Assembly (NCBI RefSeq): GCF_026625725.1
Contig: NZ_CP113060.1
Coordinates: 2,858,001-2,922,000 of the forward strand
Direction of reading: 5' to 3'
Origin: Pseudomonas sp. SL4(2022)
GTDB lineage: Bacteria; Pseudomonadota; Gammaproteobacteria; Pseudomonadales; Pseudomonadaceae
DNA: 64,000 nucleotides
Part shown: one piece after another, positions 18,721 to 29,805 of the stretch
Numbering within the stretch: the first letter of the stretch is position 1
How the letters are laid out: every line of letters starts with the position of its first letter
The notes under the pieces: generated by a model
Databases searched by the model: none
The model's input: the letters and a program-made list of their open reading frames with translations, nothing else
Told to the model about the DNA's origin: nothing
Program-made: the position numbers and the translations under genes

Positions 18721-20091
18721 ATGTCGTTTACCCGCAGACAAGTGCTTGTCGGCCTCGCCGGTCTGGGCGTCGCCGGGCTTGGTGCTGGCGGTGTGCGCTA
18801 TTGGCTGGGGCGCCCGGAGAATGTTGCAACGCACGACTATGAGCTGATCGCTGCGCCGCTGGATATCGAGCTGGTGCCGGGGCATATCACCTCGGCCTGG
18901 GCCTATGGCGCGCAGGCGCCCGGAGTAGAGCTGCGTTGCCGCCAGGGTGAGCGCTTGCGGGTACGCTTCATTAATAAGCTGGATGTGTCTACCACCATTC
19001 ACTGGCACGGCATTCGTCTGCCGTTGGAGATGGACGGTGTGCCTTATGTGTCGCAGGCGCCGGTGCTGCCGGGGGAGTACTTCGACTACAACTTCATCAC
19101 CCCAGACGCAGGCAGCTTCTGGTACCACCCGCATACGGCCAGTGGCGAGCAACTGGGGCGCGGGTTGGTCGGCGCATTAATTGTTGAGGAGCGCGAGCCG
19201 AGCGGTTTTCGTCACGACCATACGCTGAGCCTGAAAAGCTGGCATGTCGATGAGCGGGGGGCATTCACCGACTTCAGTGTGCCGCGTGAAGCGGCGCGCG
19301 GCGGTACGCCAGGGAGGTTGAGTACGGTCAACGGCGTGCATGCGCCGATCCTGGGATTGCCTGCCGAACAGGTGGTGCGTTTGCGTTTGATCAACCTGGA
19401 CAACACCCTGACTTATCGGCTCAACCTGCCCGGCGGCGACGCGCGGATTTACGCGCTGGACGGTAATCCGGTCGAGCCGCGACCACTGGGTAAGGAATAT
19501 TGGCTGGGGCCTGGCATGCGCATCGAACTGGGGCTGAGGGTGCCCGCTGCAGGTCAGATGTTGTCGCTGCGCAATGGGCCGCTGCGTTTGGCGACTCTGC
19601 GCGCCATCAGCAGTGCCGAGCCTGCAGGTGATTGGCCGCCGGCCTTGCCGGCCAACCCGGTGGCCGAGCCGGATTTGGCCAATGCGCAAACCATCAATTT
19701 CAACTTCGAGTGGGCGGGCGCGGTGTCGACCGGGTTGGCGCAGGGCGCCGCGCACAGTTTCTGGCAGATCAATGGACAGGCCTGGGATATCAATGACAAA
19801 ACCTGTGCTGACCGGCCGATTGCCCGCTTGCAGCTGGGCAAGAGTTATATCTTCGAGTTGCGCAACCTCAGCCAGTATCAGCACCCGATCCATCTGCACG
19901 GCATGACCTTCAAGGTGCTGGCCTCGGATCGCAAATCGATCATCCCGTATTTCACCGACACCTACCTGCTGGGCAAGAATGAGCGCGCACGCGTGGCGCT
20001 GGTTGCGGATAATCCCGGGGTATGGATGTTTCATTGCCATGTGATCGACCATATGGAAACCGGGCTGATGGCATCAATCGAGGTGGTGTAG
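18721..20091 (+). CDS. Multicopper oxidase, Tat-exported
   Basis: A 456-residue protein with a twin-arginine signal (SFTRRQVLVG) and three cupredoxin domains. Copper motifs: HWHG (His94, His96), WYHPH (His136, His138), HPIHLHG, and HCHVIDHMETGL at the C-terminus. The type 1 ligands are Cys439 and His444. The axial position, five residues after His444, is Leu449 rather than the Met of CueO, a pattern seen in higher-potential laccases. The fold resembles CueO/laccase-type oxidases. An orthologue occupies the guaA-tadA gap in P. aeruginosa (from memory), so this gene is part of the core and the methyltransferase islet was placed before it. The stop overlaps a repeat element. Confidence 0.9.
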   Translation: MSFTRRQVLVGLAGLGVAGLGAGGVRYWLGRPENVATHDYELIAAPLDIELVPGHITSAWAYGAQAPGVELRCRQGERLRVRFINKLDVSTTIHWHGIRLPLEMDGVPYVSQAPVLPGEYFDYNFITPDAGSFWYHPHTASGEQLGRGLVGALIVEEREPSGFRHDHTLSLKSWHVDERGAFTDFSVPREAARGGTPGRLSTVNGVHAPILGLPAEQVVRLRLINLDNTLTYRLNLPGGDARIYALDGNPVEPRPLGKEYWLGPGMRIELGLRVPAAGQMLSLRNGPLRLATLRAISSAEPAGDWPPALPANPVAEPDLANAQTINFNFEWAGAVSTGLAQGAAHSFWQINGQAWDINDKTCADRPIARLQLGKSYIFELRNLSQYQHPIHLHGMTFKVLASDRKSIIPYFTDTYLLGKNERARVALVADNPGVWMFHCHVIDHMETGLMASIEVV

Positions 20092-20172
20092 GGTGGCTGT
20101 CGCTTTTTACATCCACCGGATTTTTGGTGGAAAACACTTCGCGGTTTTACGCGGGGTGGCCTTCCACCCTAC
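20088..20172. repeat. REP-like palindromic element (GTAGGGTGG...CCACCCTAC)
   Basis: Inverted ends GTAGGGTGG (20088-20096) and CCACCCTAC (20164-20172) enclose a second stem, CCACC-GGATTTTT-GGTGG. The left end supplies the TAG stop of the multicopper oxidase, and the right end lies 11 bp before the tadA start. Confidence 0.65.
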
Positions 20173-20183
20173 GGATTCAGGCT

Positions 20184-20666
20184 ATGAAGAAAGTACAGAT
20201 ATTTGACCGTTCGCGTGATCAGCATTTTATGCGCGAGGCCCTGATCCTGGCTGCCGAGGGCGCCGCTTTGGGTGAGGTGCCGGTCGGCGCCGTGCTGGTG
20301 CAGGATGAGCAGATTGTTGGGCGCGGCTTCAATTGCCCGATCTCCACCCATGACCCCAGCGCCCATGCCGAGATGGTGGCAATTCGCGCTGCGGCCCTGG
20401 CCGTGGATAACTACCGCCTGCCGGGCAGTACCCTGTATGTGACCCTGGAACCGTGCAGCATGTGCGCCGGGCTGATCGTGCATGCTCGTGTGCAGCGCGT
20501 GGTGTATGGCGCTACTGAGCCGAAGGCGGGCATGGCGATCAGTCGCGGTGAGTTCTTCAATCAGGCATTTCTCAACCACCGCGTTTTGGTGGAGGGCGGT
20601 GTGCTGGCGCAGGAATGCGGTGCGGTGCTGAGTGCTTTCTTCAAGGCGCGGCGTGAGCAGCGTTAG
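20184..20666 (+). CDS. tadA: tRNA-specific adenosine deaminase
   Basis: A 160-residue cytidine/deoxycytidylate deaminase-fold enzyme. The zinc site has HAEMVAIR (His and catalytic Glu) and PCSMCAG (two Cys). This matches TadA, which makes inosine at the wobble base of tRNA-Arg(ACG). The ATG at 20184 fits the usual length; the open frame upstream runs antisense-like through the oxidase gene end and is not coding. It is convergent with mltF. Confidence 0.95.
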   Translation: MKKVQIFDRSRDQHFMREALILAAEGAALGEVPVGAVLVQDEQIVGRGFNCPISTHDPSAHAEMVAIRAAALAVDNYRLPGSTLYVTLEPCSMCAGLIVHARVQRVVYGATEPKAGMAISRGEFFNQAFLNHRVLVEGGVLAQECGAVLSAFFKARREQR

Positions 20667-20672
20667 CGGGTT

Positions 20673-22262
<1,590 letters not shown>

Positions 22263-22355
22263 CTAATAGAGCCTGGCCGCCACGGGTGCCGTTGGCAGCG
22301 CTTTAGGCTAGAATGCACGGCCTCAAAGTACACCCCTTCCCAGAGGCTGTCCCCG

Positions 22356-25300
22356 ATGTTGATCCTGCGCGGCGCTCCCGCCCTTTCTGCTTTCCGTCAC
22401 GGCAAACTGCTTGAACAACTGACCAGCAAGGTTCCTGCTGTCACTGGCCTGTATGCCGAGTTCGCGCACTTTGCCGAAGTGTCCGGCGTGCTTAGCGCTG
22501 ACGAAGAGCAGGTATTGGCTCGTTTGCTGAAATACGGCCCGAGTGTGCCGGTGCAGGAGCCTAATGGCCGCCTGTTTCTGACCATTCCGCGTTTCGGCAC
22601 CATCTCGCCCTGGTCGAGCAAGGCCAGCGACATTGCCCGCAACTGCGGCCTGGCGAAGATTCAGCGTATCGAGCGCGGCCTGGCCTACTATGTCAGCGGC
22701 GAGCTGGATGCAGCCGAGGCGCAACAGGTGGCTGATCTGCTGCATGACCGCATGACGCAGCTGGTACTGGATAACCTCGAAGGTGCCGCAGCGCTGTTCA
22801 GCCATGCCCAGCCCAAACCGCTGATGGCGATCGACATTCTGGGTGGCGGTCGCGCCGCGCTGGAGACGGCCAACGTCGAGTTGGGCCTGGCGTTGGCAGA
22901 AGATGAAATCGATTACCTGGTCAATGCCTTCCAGGGTTTGGGGCGTAACCCGCACGACATCGAACTGATGATGTTTGCTCAAGCCAACTCCGAGCATTGC
23001 CGCCACAAGATCTTCAATGCCAGCTGGGACATCGACGGCGAAAGCCAGGACAAGTCGCTGTTCGGCATGATCAAGAACACCTACCAAATGCACAGCGAGA
23101 ACGTGTTGTCCGCCTATAAGGACAACGCCTCGGTGATCGTCGGCCACAGCGCCGGGCGTTTCTTCCCGAATCCGCAAACCCGCCAGTACGGTGCGGTGCA
23201 GGAGCCGGTGCATATCCTGATGAAGGTGGAGACGCACAACCACCCGACCGCCATTTCTCCATTCTCTGGCGCGTCCACCGGTTCTGGTGGCGAGATTCGC
23301 GACGAGGGTGCCACCGGACGAGGCGCCAAGCCGAAGGCCGGGTTGACCGGTTTCACCGTCTCCAACCTGAACATCCCGGGCTTTGAGCAGCCGTGGGAAG
23401 TGCCGTACGGCAAACCCGAGCGCATCGTCACCGCGCTGGACATCATGATTGACGGTCCGCTGGGTGGCGCGGCGTTCAACAACGAATTCGGCCGTCCGGC
23501 CCTGACCGGTTACTTCCGTACCTTCGAGCAAGCGATCAGCACGCCCCATGGCGACGAAGTGCGCGGCTACCACAAGCCGATCATGCTCGCCGGCGGCATG
23601 GGCAACATTCGCGCAGATCACGTACAGAAGGGCGAGATCACCGTGGGCGCCAAGCTCATCGTGCTTGGCGGCCCGGCCATGCTCATCGGCCTGGGTGGTG
23701 GTGCGGCGTCGTCGGTTGCCACCGGTGCCAGCTCGGCTGACCTGGATTTCGCTTCGGTACAACGCGAAAACCCGGAAATGGAACGCCGTTGCCAGGAAGT
23801 GATCGACCGCTGCTGGCAGCTGGGCGACGCCAACCCGATCGCGTTTATTCACGACGTCGGTGCTGGTGGTATTTCCAACGCCTTCCCGGAACTGGTCAAT
23901 GACGGCGGCCGCGGCGGCCGCTTCGAATTGCGCAACGTGCCGAATGACGAACCCGGCATGGCGCCGCACGAGATCTGGAGCAACGAGTCTCAGGAGCGTT
24001 ACGTACTGGCCGTCAGTGCTGTTGATTTCGAACGCTTCAAGGCCATCTGCGAGCGTGAGCGTTGCCCGTTCGCGGTCGTCGGCGAAGCCACCGAAGAAGC
24101 CCATTTGACCGTGACCGACAGTCATTTTGCCAACACCCCGGTGGATATGCCGCTGGAAGTGCTGCTCGGCAAGCCACCGCGCATGCACCGTTCGGTGACC
24201 CGCGAAGCCGAACTGGGCGACGATTTCACTGCCGCCAGTGTGGACATTGACGATGCCGTAACCCGCGTACTGCATCACCCGGCTGTGGCCAGCAAGAGCT
24301 TCCTGATCACCATCGGTGACCGCACCATTACCGGTCTGGTGGCGCGTGATCAGATGGTTGGCCCGTGGCAGGTGCCGGTGGCCGATTGCGCGGTAACCGC
24401 CACCAGCTTTGACGTTTACACCGGTGAAGCCATGGCTATGGGCGAGCGCACCCCGCTGGCGCTGCTGGATGCCGCGGCCTCCGGACGTATGGCGATTGGC
24501 GAGACGCTGACCAACCTGGCGGCCTCGCGCATCGAAAAACTCTCCGACATCAAACTGTCCGCCAACTGGATGGCCGCTGCCGGCCACCCGGGCGAAGACG
24601 CGCGCCTGTATGACACCGTGAAAGCGGTTGGCATGCAGCTGTGTCCGGAGCTGGGCATCACCATACCGGTGGGCAAGGACTCGATGTCGATGAAAACCCA
24701 ATGGCGCGATGAGGGCACGGACAAGAGCGTGACCTCGCCGCTGTCGCTGGTGGTGACCGGCTTTGCGCCGGTCAGCGATATTCGCAAGACCCTGACCCCG
24801 CAACTGCGCATGGACAAGGGCGAAACCGACCTGATCCTGATCGACCTGGGCCGTGGGCAGAACCGCATGGGCGCCTCGATCCTCACCCAGGTCTACGGCA
24901 AGCTCGGCACCCAGGCACCGGATGTGGATGACGCTGAAGACCTCAAGGCCTTCTTCGCAGTGATCCAGGGCCTGAATGCTGACGGTCATATCCTCTCCTA
25001 CCACGACCGTTCCGACGGTGGTTTGCTGGTGACCGCGCTGGAAATGGCCTTTGCCGGCCATTGCGGCTTGAACCTGTTCCTCGATGCTTTGGCCGACGAC
25101 CGCGCTGAGCTGGCCGCCGTGCTGTTCAACGAAGAGTTGGGCGCGGTGATTCAGGTGCATCAGGACGCCACCCCGGAAGTGCTGGCACAGTTCAGCGCCG
25201 CCGGCCTGGGCGACTGCGTGGCGGTGATCGGTCAGCCGGTCAACAGCGACGACGTGGCCATCAGCTTCAATGGTCAGCCGGTGTTTGGCGGCCAGCGCCG

Positions 25301-26252
25301 TCTGCTGCAGCGCCAGTGGGCGCAAACCAGTTACCAGATCCAGCGTCTGCGCGACAACGTGCAGTGCGCCGAGCAGGAGTTCGACACCATCCTCGATGAG
25401 GAAAACCCGGGTTTGTCGGCCAAGCTCAGCTTCGACGTCAATCAGGACATCAGCGCGCCGTACATCCGCAAGGGTGTGCGTCCGCAGATCGCCGTGCTGC
25501 GTGAGCAGGGCGTCAACGGCCAGGTGGAAATGGCAGCGGCCTTCGACCGCGCTGGTTTTAACGCCATCGACGTGCATATGAGCGACATCCTTAGCGGTCG
25601 CGTCAGCCTGGACGAGTTCAAGGGCCTGGTTGCCTGCGGCGGCTTCTCCTATGGTGATGTGCTGGGTGCCGGTGAGGGCTGGGCCAAGTCGATTCTGTTT
25701 AACAGCCGCGCCCGTGATGGCTTCCAGGCCTTCTTTGAGCGTAAAGACAGCTTTGCTCTCGGTGTTTGCAATGGTTGCCAGATGATGAGCAACCTGCACG
25801 AGCTGATCCCCGGTACTGAGTTCTGGCCGCATTTTGTGCGTAACCGTTCCGAGCAGTTCGAGGCGCGTGTAGCGATGGTCCAGGTGCAGGAGTCGGCATC
25901 GATCTTCCTGCAAGGCATGGCCGGTTCGCGCATGCCGATCGCCATTGCGCACGGCGAAGGTCATGCCGAGTTCGAAAACGAGGAAGCCCTGCTCGAAGCG
26001 GACCTGTCCGGCTGTGTGGCCATGCGCTTTATCGACAACCACGGCAAGGTCACCGAAACCTATCCGGCCAACCCGAATGGTTCGCCGCGCGGGATCACCG
26101 GTTTGACCAGCCGTGACGGTCGCGTGACCATCATGATGCCGCATCCGGAGCGGGTGTTCCGTGCCGTGCAGAACTCCTGGAAGCCGGATGACTGGCAGGA
26201 AGATGCTGGCTGGATGCGCATGTTCCGCAATGCCCGCGTGTGGGTGGATTGA
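22356..26252 (+). CDS. purL: Phosphoribosylformylglycinamidine synthase (large, single-chain)
   Basis: A 1298-residue single-chain PurL as in gammaproteobacteria. In order: an N-terminal PurS-like domain; a linker; two AIR synthase-like halves ([25 protein letters not shown], and the second with [10 protein letters not shown]); and a C-terminal class I amidotransferase with the nucleophile in [10 protein letters not shown] and PHPERVFR near the end. It converts FGAR to FGAM with glutamine and ATP, step four of purine synthesis. A long antisense open frame covers the gene but is a codon-usage shadow. Confidence 0.98.
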   Translation: MLILRGAPALSAFRHGKLLEQLTSKVPAVTGLYAEFAHFAEVSGVLSADEEQVLARLLKYGPSVPVQEPNGRLFLTIPRFGTISPWSSKASDIARNCGLAKIQRIERGLAYYVSGELDAAEAQQVADLLHDRMTQLVLDNLEGAAALFSHAQPKPLMAIDILGGGRAALETANVELGLALAEDEIDYLVNAFQGLGRNPHDIELMMFAQANSEHCRHKIFNASWDIDGESQDKSLFGMIKNTYQMHSENVLSAYKDNASVIVGHSAGRFFPNPQTRQYGAVQEPVHILMKVETHNHPTAISPFSGASTGSGGEIRDEGATGRGAKPKAGLTGFTVSNLNIPGFEQPWEVPYGKPERIVTALDIMIDGPLGGAAFNNEFGRPALTGYFRTFEQAISTPHGDEVRGYHKPIMLAGGMGNIRADHVQKGEITVGAKLIVLGGPAMLIGLGGGAASSVATGASSADLDFASVQRENPEMERRCQEVIDRCWQLGDANPIAFIHDVGAGGISNAFPELVNDGGRGGRFELRNVPNDEPGMAPHEIWSNESQERYVLAVSAVDFERFKAICERERCPFAVVGEATEEAHLTVTDSHFANTPVDMPLEVLLGKPPRMHRSVTREAELGDDFTAASVDIDDAVTRVLHHPAVASKSFLITIGDRTITGLVARDQMVGPWQVPVADCAVTATSFDVYTGEAMAMGERTPLALLDAAASGRMAIGETLTNLAASRIEKLSDIKLSANWMAAAGHPGEDARLYDTVKAVGMQLCPELGITIPVGKDSMSMKTQWRDEGTDKSVTSPLSLVVTGFAPVSDIRKTLTPQLRMDKGETDLILIDLGRGQNRMGASILTQVYGKLGTQAPDVDDAEDLKAFFAVIQGLNADGHILSYHDRSDGGLLVTALEMAFAGHCGLNLFLDALADDRAELAAVLFNEELGAVIQVHQDATPEVLAQFSAAGLGDCVAVIGQPVNSDDVAISFNGQPVFGGQRRLLQRQWAQTSYQIQRLRDNVQCAEQEFDTILDEENPGLSAKLSFDVNQDISAPYIRKGVRPQIAVLREQGVNGQVEMAAAFDRAGFNAIDVHMSDILSGRVSLDEFKGLVACGGFSYGDVLGAGEGWAKSILFNSRARDGFQAFFERKDSFALGVCNGCQMMSNLHELIPGTEFWPHFVRNRSEQFEARVAMVQVQESASIFLQGMAGSRMPIAIAHGEGHAEFENEEALLEADLSGCVAMRFIDNHGKVTETYPANPNGSPRGITGLTSRDGRVTIMMPHPERVFRAVQNSWKPDDWQEDAGWMRMFRNARVWVD

Positions 26253-26270
26253 TCCGGATGGCGCCGGCTT

Positions 26271-26540
26271 ATGTCGAGTAAGCCGGCGCCGATTCTGCCT
26301 GAGGTGCGCCAGGTCAAACCTGGCGATACCTTGCTGCTGTGCCGCTGCGGGCGTTCGTCCCAGTTTCCTGATTGTGTTTCCGCCTGCTCTGATGCGTTTG
26401 AACTGCAGCCTGAACGTGAGCAATTTCTGCTGCTTTGTCGTTGCGGGCAGTCGCAGCGTCTACCCTATTGTGATGGTAGCCATAACCAGCCGGTAAGCGG
26501 CTTCATGGCTCGTTGGCGGCGCTTCTGGTGTGGTATCTAG
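26271..26540 (+). CDS. Double CDGSH-type iron-sulfur protein
   Basis: An 89-residue protein with two CDGSH-like sites. The second is canonical: CRCGQSQRLPYCDGSH gives the three Cys and one His that bind a [2Fe-2S] cluster. The first, CRCGRSSQFPDCVSAC, has the same spacing but Cys where His is expected, so it would be an all-Cys site. Proteins of this type bind redox-active and labile clusters; the role here is unknown. It starts 18 bp after purL and may be cotranscribed with it. Confidence 0.85.
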   Translation: MSSKPAPILPEVRQVKPGDTLLLCRCGRSSQFPDCVSACSDAFELQPEREQFLLLCRCGQSQRLPYCDGSHNQPVSGFMARWRRFWCGI

Positions 26541-26687
26541 ACGGGCTTGCTCTGCTACCTCAGGCAAAAAACATGACCTGAGTGCGCAAGTGTGATGAAC
26601 CCCGCGAACGGCTGGTAAGGCCAAATGCCATTATTGCTGTCATTATTATTGTGCGGCCTTTTGTCAGTCTTGCCGGCGGAGACTTTG

Positions 26688-27005
26688 ATGTACAAACTGT
26701 GTTTTTACGTGCCTGAAACCCATCTTGAGGCGGTGAAAACCGCCGTATTCAGTGCCGGTGGTGGGCGTGTCGGTCGTTATGATCAGTGCTGTTGGCAGGT
26801 CTTGGGGCAGGGGCAGTTCAGGGCGCAGGAGGGCAGTCAGCCTTTTCTCGGACAACTGGGGCAACTTGAGCACGTAGCGGAGTGGAAGGTCGAGATGGTG
26901 GTGGCCGACGAATTGATCCACGATGCGGTCAAGGCCATGAAGAAGCAGCACCCCTATGAGACGCCGGCTTTTGACGTGTGGCGACTGTCGGATATTCAGT
27001 TCTAA
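26688..27005 (+). CDS. NIF3/YqfO C-terminal-like small protein (CutA-like fold)
   Basis: A 105-residue protein starting MYKLCFYVPETHLEAVK and containing GGGRVGRYDQCCWQ and the C-terminal HPYETPAFDVW. These match the domain inserted in YqfO/NIF3 proteins that stands alone in many proteobacteria. The family is often annotated as NGG1p-interacting factor NIF3; its biochemical role is unknown. The ATG at 26688 is chosen because GGAG precedes it. A strong bidirectional terminator follows. Confidence 0.85.
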   Translation: MYKLCFYVPETHLEAVKTAVFSAGGGRVGRYDQCCWQVLGQGQFRAQEGSQPFLGQLGQLEHVAEWKVEMVVADELIHDAVKAMKKQHPYETPAFDVWRLSDIQF

Positions 27006-27009
27006 TTCA

Positions 27010-27038
27010 AAAAAGGCGCCTCTAAGGCGCCTTTTTTG
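27010..27038. terminator. Bidirectional rho-independent terminator
   Basis: GGCGCC-TCTAA-GGCGCC with six A before and six T after. It can end both the plus-strand NIF3-like gene and the minus-strand L,D-transpeptidase gene, which converge here. Confidence 0.9.
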
Positions 27039-27048
27039 TGTCGGTCGA

Positions 27049-27552
27049 TCAGGGCCTGATTTCGATCAGTGTGCCGTCTTTGACCAGTGACCAGACTTCA
27101 CGCATGTCGATGTTCTTCATGGCGATACAGCCTTCGGTCCAGTCCAGGGTATGGAAGAACCATTCGGGGTATTCCTCATCCAGCGGCGTGCCGTGGATCA
27201 TGATCATGCCGCCTGCCGGTACGCCCTTGGCGCGGGCTTGCGCCTGGTCGCGGGCGTTGGGGTAGGAGATGTGCATGGACAGGTTGTACTTGTCACTGGT
27301 CTTGCGCCAGTCGATCCAGTAGAAACCTTCTGGGGTGCGCAGATCGCCTTCACGTTGCTTGGCCCCTTCAGGTTGTTTGCCCAGCGATACGCGGTAGGAC
27401 TTGAGGGTGTTACCACGGCTGATGAGGTGCAGTTTGCGTTCGGATTTGACCACCAGCACTTTGTCGATGGTCTTGCCGCTCAGGGTTGGGGTGGTGCTGG
27501 CGTGGCCAGTGAGGGCAACGGTCATGCAGAGTAGGGCGAACAACCAGCGCAT
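27049..27552 (-). CDS. L,D-transpeptidase (YkuD) family protein
   Basis: A 167-residue exported protein with a signal peptide (MRWLFALLCMTVALTGHAS) and a YkuD domain. The catalytic signature is present: IMIHGTP gives the His, and WTEGCIAM gives the nucleophilic Cys. Such enzymes make 3-3 peptidoglycan links or attach lipoproteins. The start at 27552 is favoured by GGAAA upstream; an ATG at 27564 would add four residues. It lies 15 bp after the Nudix gene on the same strand, so the two probably form an operon. Confidence 0.9.
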   Translation of the reverse strand: MRWLFALLCMTVALTGHASTTPTLSGKTIDKVLVVKSERKLHLISRGNTLKSYRVSLGKQPEGAKQREGDLRTPEGFYWIDWRKTSDKYNLSMHISYPNARDQAQARAKGVPAGGMIMIHGTPLDEEYPEWFFHTLDWTEGCIAMKNIDMREVWSLVKDGTLIEIRP

Positions 27553-27567
27553 TGTGATTTCCATGGA

Positions 27568-28125
27568 TCAGAAGGTTTTCTTGTAGTGTGCGCGCAAGGC
27601 TTCGAGCGGCTCGTTGCGGACCGGGTAGTGCTGCTGCAGGCGGTCTGCGAAGTAGCATTCTAAGGTACGTCCAATGGTCGGGAAAGCGAGCTCTGACCAG
27701 GGGATGTCCTGTTCATGGAATAGCTGTACGTCAAGGCTTTCCTCGCCAGGGGCAAAGTCCAGGTCGACCAACTCGGCGCGAAACAGCATGTACACCTGAT
27801 TGATATGCGGCAGATCGAACAGGGTATACAGGCTCAGGCTGCGTACCCGTGCGCAGGCTTCTTCATGGGTTTCGCGGGCGGCGGCCTGCTCCAGGGTTTC
27901 GCCGTTTTCCATAAAACCGGCAGGCAGGGTCCAGTAGCCACGTCGTGGCTCGATGGCGCGGCGACACAGCAGCACCTGCTCGCCCCACACTGGCAGGCAA
28001 CCGGCAATGATGCGCGGGTTCTGGTAGTGCACGGTCTGGCACTGCGCACAGACGTGGCGCAGGCGGTTGTCGCCCTGCGGGATGATGTGGTTGATCGGGC
28101 CGCCACAGTTGCTACAGAACTTCAT
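27568..28125 (-). CDS. Nudix hydrolase with N-terminal zinc ribbon
   Basis: A 185-residue protein. CSNCG and CAQC near the N-terminus form a zinc ribbon. The Nudix box follows with G, then RETHEEA (in GFMENGETLEQAA-RETHEEAC). The domain order resembles NudC-like NADH pyrophosphatases and ADP-ribose hydrolases, but the SQPWPFPxS motif of NudC is absent, so the substrate is open. It is divergent from a second Nudix gene, of the CoA pyrophosphatase type. Confidence 0.88.
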   Translation of the reverse strand: MKFCSNCGGPINHIIPQGDNRLRHVCAQCQTVHYQNPRIIAGCLPVWGEQVLLCRRAIEPRRGYWTLPAGFMENGETLEQAAARETHEEACARVRSLSLYTLFDLPHINQVYMLFRAELVDLDFAPGEESLDVQLFHEQDIPWSELAFPTIGRTLECYFADRLQQHYPVRNEPLEALRAHYKKTF

Positions 28126-28298
28126 GCCAGGTCCTCGCTGCGTGTCGGCTATCTTGGCGTGCGCGCCGGGTACTCGGCAAGCGACCTGAACGCTTGGCTT
28201 ATCGAGCATCTGAATGATGCCTGGTAGCGGTCCGGGGCTTGGGCCGTGCGCCGCTTTCGTGCCATGATCGACGGCAGAATAAAAGACCGAGAATCCCC

Positions 28299-28904
28299 AT
28301 GCTGGACGAGTTGCTCCATCGCATGCGCGGCTATAGCCCGCTCAGTTTGCAGATTGACAAACACTACCCTGAAGCCGCAGTGCTGGTGCCCATCACCCGC
28401 AGTGACGAACCGGAAGTGGTGCTAACCCTGCGTGCCAGTGGTTTGTCCACCCACAGTGGTGAGGTGGCTTTTCCCGGTGGTCGGCGCGACCCTGAGGATG
28501 TTGATCTGGTACAGACCGCCCTGCGCGAGGCCGAGGAAGAGATCGGGCTGCCGCCGGGTCTGGTCGAGGTGATCGGGCCGCTCAGTACCCTGGTGTCGCG
28601 CCACGGCATCAAGGTCACCCCCTACGTAGGGCTGGTGCCAGATTTTGTCGAATACCGGCCCAATGACGGCGAAATTGCCGCTGTTTTTGCCGTGCCTCTG
28701 GCGTTCTTTCGCGAGGATCCGCGGGAAACCACGCACCGCATCGATTACCTCGGGCGCAGCTGGTATGTGCCGAGTTACCGCTATGGCGAATACAAGATCT
28801 GGGGGCTGACGGCGATCATGCTGGTCGAGTTGGTCAACCTGGTGTTCGATGATGTGCAGATCGACATGCACCAGCCGCCTGAGCATTTCACCAAGCTCAC
28901 CTGA
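28299..28904 (+). CDS. CoA pyrophosphatase, Nudix family (NudL-like)
   Basis: A 201-residue Nudix hydrolase. The Nudix box is GRRDPEDVDLVQTALREAEEEIGL, and the preceding LTLRASGLSTHSGEVAFPGG is typical of the CoA pyrophosphatase (UPF0035) group. These enzymes split CoA and acyl-CoA into phosphopantetheine and 3',5'-ADP. The ATG at 28299 gives the family N-terminus. The next gene (gamma carbonic anhydrase-like) starts 18 bp downstream in the same direction. Confidence 0.88.
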   Translation: MLDELLHRMRGYSPLSLQIDKHYPEAAVLVPITRSDEPEVVLTLRASGLSTHSGEVAFPGGRRDPEDVDLVQTALREAEEEIGLPPGLVEVIGPLSTLVSRHGIKVTPYVGLVPDFVEYRPNDGEIAAVFAVPLAFFREDPRETTHRIDYLGRSWYVPSYRYGEYKIWGLTAIMLVELVNLVFDDVQIDMHQPPEHFTKLT

Positions 28905-28922
28905 ACCTATGAGGAAGCATCC

Positions 28923-29447
28923 ATGAAATACCGCTTGGGTTCGTCCCACGTCGAAGCCCATGCCGACAGCTGGGTTGCACCAAATGCCACTCTGGTCGGT
29001 AAGGTCAAGCTGGAGGCCGGTGCCAGCGTGTGGTTCAACGCTGTGCTGCGTGGCGACAACGAGCTGATTCATATCGGCGAGAACAGCAACGTGCAGGACG
29101 GCACGGTGATGCACACCGACATGGGCTTTCCGCTGACCCTGGGCAAGGGTGTGACCATTGGCCATAACGCCATGTTGCACGGCTGCACGGTGGGCGATTA
29201 CAGCCTGATCGGCATTAATGCCGTCATTCTCAATGGGGCGAAAATCGGTAAGAACTGCATCATTGGTGCCAACAGCCTGATCGGTGAAGGCAAGGAAATT
29301 CCCGACGGCTCGCTGGTTATGGGGTCGCCCGGAAAAGTGGTGCGCGAACTGACCGAACCCCAGAAAAAGATGCTCGAAGCCAGCGCTGCACACTACGTGC
29401 ACAACGCTCAGCGCTATGCCCGTGACCTGGCCGTGCAGGACAACTGA
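28923..29447 (+). CDS. Gamma carbonic anhydrase family protein (hexapeptide repeat)
   Basis: A 174-residue left-handed beta-helix protein built from hexapeptide repeats ([39 protein letters not shown]). The three His residues in VMHTD, IGHNA and LHGC match the zinc ligands of the YrdA/CaiE gamma carbonic anhydrase-like group. Activity of this group is often undetected, so enzymatic function is uncertain. An AGGAAG ribosome site is present. The stop overlaps the start of the next gene by one base. Confidence 0.9.
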   Translation: MKYRLGSSHVEAHADSWVAPNATLVGKVKLEAGASVWFNAVLRGDNELIHIGENSNVQDGTVMHTDMGFPLTLGKGVTIGHNAMLHGCTVGDYSLIGINAVILNGAKIGKNCIIGANSLIGEGKEIPDGSLVMGSPGKVVRELTEPQKKMLEASAAHYVHNAQRYARDLAVQDN

Positions 29448-29635
29448 TGAGCAACGAACGTCCCGTTGTCTCGCCCTGTGTGCATGTGTGCGCGCTGGAC
29501 GATGAAGATATCTGCATTGGCTGCCAGCGTACGGTTGCCGAAATTACCCGCTGGGGCCTGATGGAGAACAGTGAGCGCCGTGAGGTGCTGATGCGCTGTC
29601 ATGAGCGGGCCAAAGCCAAAGGCATTCTGCTGTAA
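29447..29635 (+). CDS. DUF1289 protein
   Basis: A 62-residue protein of the DUF1289 family. The pattern SPCVHVCALDDEDICIGC with CHERAK after it gives four or five conserved Cys that probably bind zinc or iron-sulfur. The function is unknown. It overlaps the carbonic anhydrase-like gene by one base (TGATG), indicating translational coupling. Its TAA stop is the first codon of an intergenic palindromic element. Confidence 0.88.
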   Translation: MSNERPVVSPCVHVCALDDEDICIGCQRTVAEITRWGLMENSERREVLMRCHERAKAKGILL

Positions 29636-29778
29636 GAACCGGATCACGATCTGCTGCGCGTCGGCCCTGCGGTGTTAAAAACAGGCTCGGAATGCTCATT
29701 TACAGCTCGTAAACTCCGCTTCCTCGCCTGTTTTTGCCTTGCAGTGCTCTAGCTCGCGAGATCGTGAACAGGTTCTAA
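29633..29778. repeat. Palindromic intergenic element, copy A (complete)
   Basis: A 146-bp element. Outer inverted ends TAAGAACCGGATCACGATCT (29633-29652) and the complement of 29759-29778 match at 17 of 20 positions. Middle stem: AAAAACAGGC (29677-29686) with GCCTGTTTTT (29726-29735), perfect. Inner hairpin: TTTAC-AGCTC-GTAAA (29699-29713). It begins exactly at the stop codon of the DUF1289 gene. Related copies are at 14966-15110 and 46109-46240. Confidence 0.85.
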
Positions 29779-29805
29779 CTTTCTAGATCAGTTTGAGGAC
29801 TCCCC

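Noticed and set aside
20022..20183. Longer N-terminus for tadA
   Set aside because: The extension lies in another frame of the multicopper oxidase end and the repeat element; TadA of normal length starts at 20184.
22323..26423. Very long minus-strand open frame opposite purL
   Set aside because: It is a shadow caused by high GC and codon bias; it has no family motifs, whereas the plus strand encodes complete PurL.
27568..28125. NudC (NAD-capped RNA decapping) name for the zinc-ribbon Nudix protein
   Set aside because: The zinc ribbon and Nudix box fit, but the NADH-pyrophosphatase signature after the box was not found.
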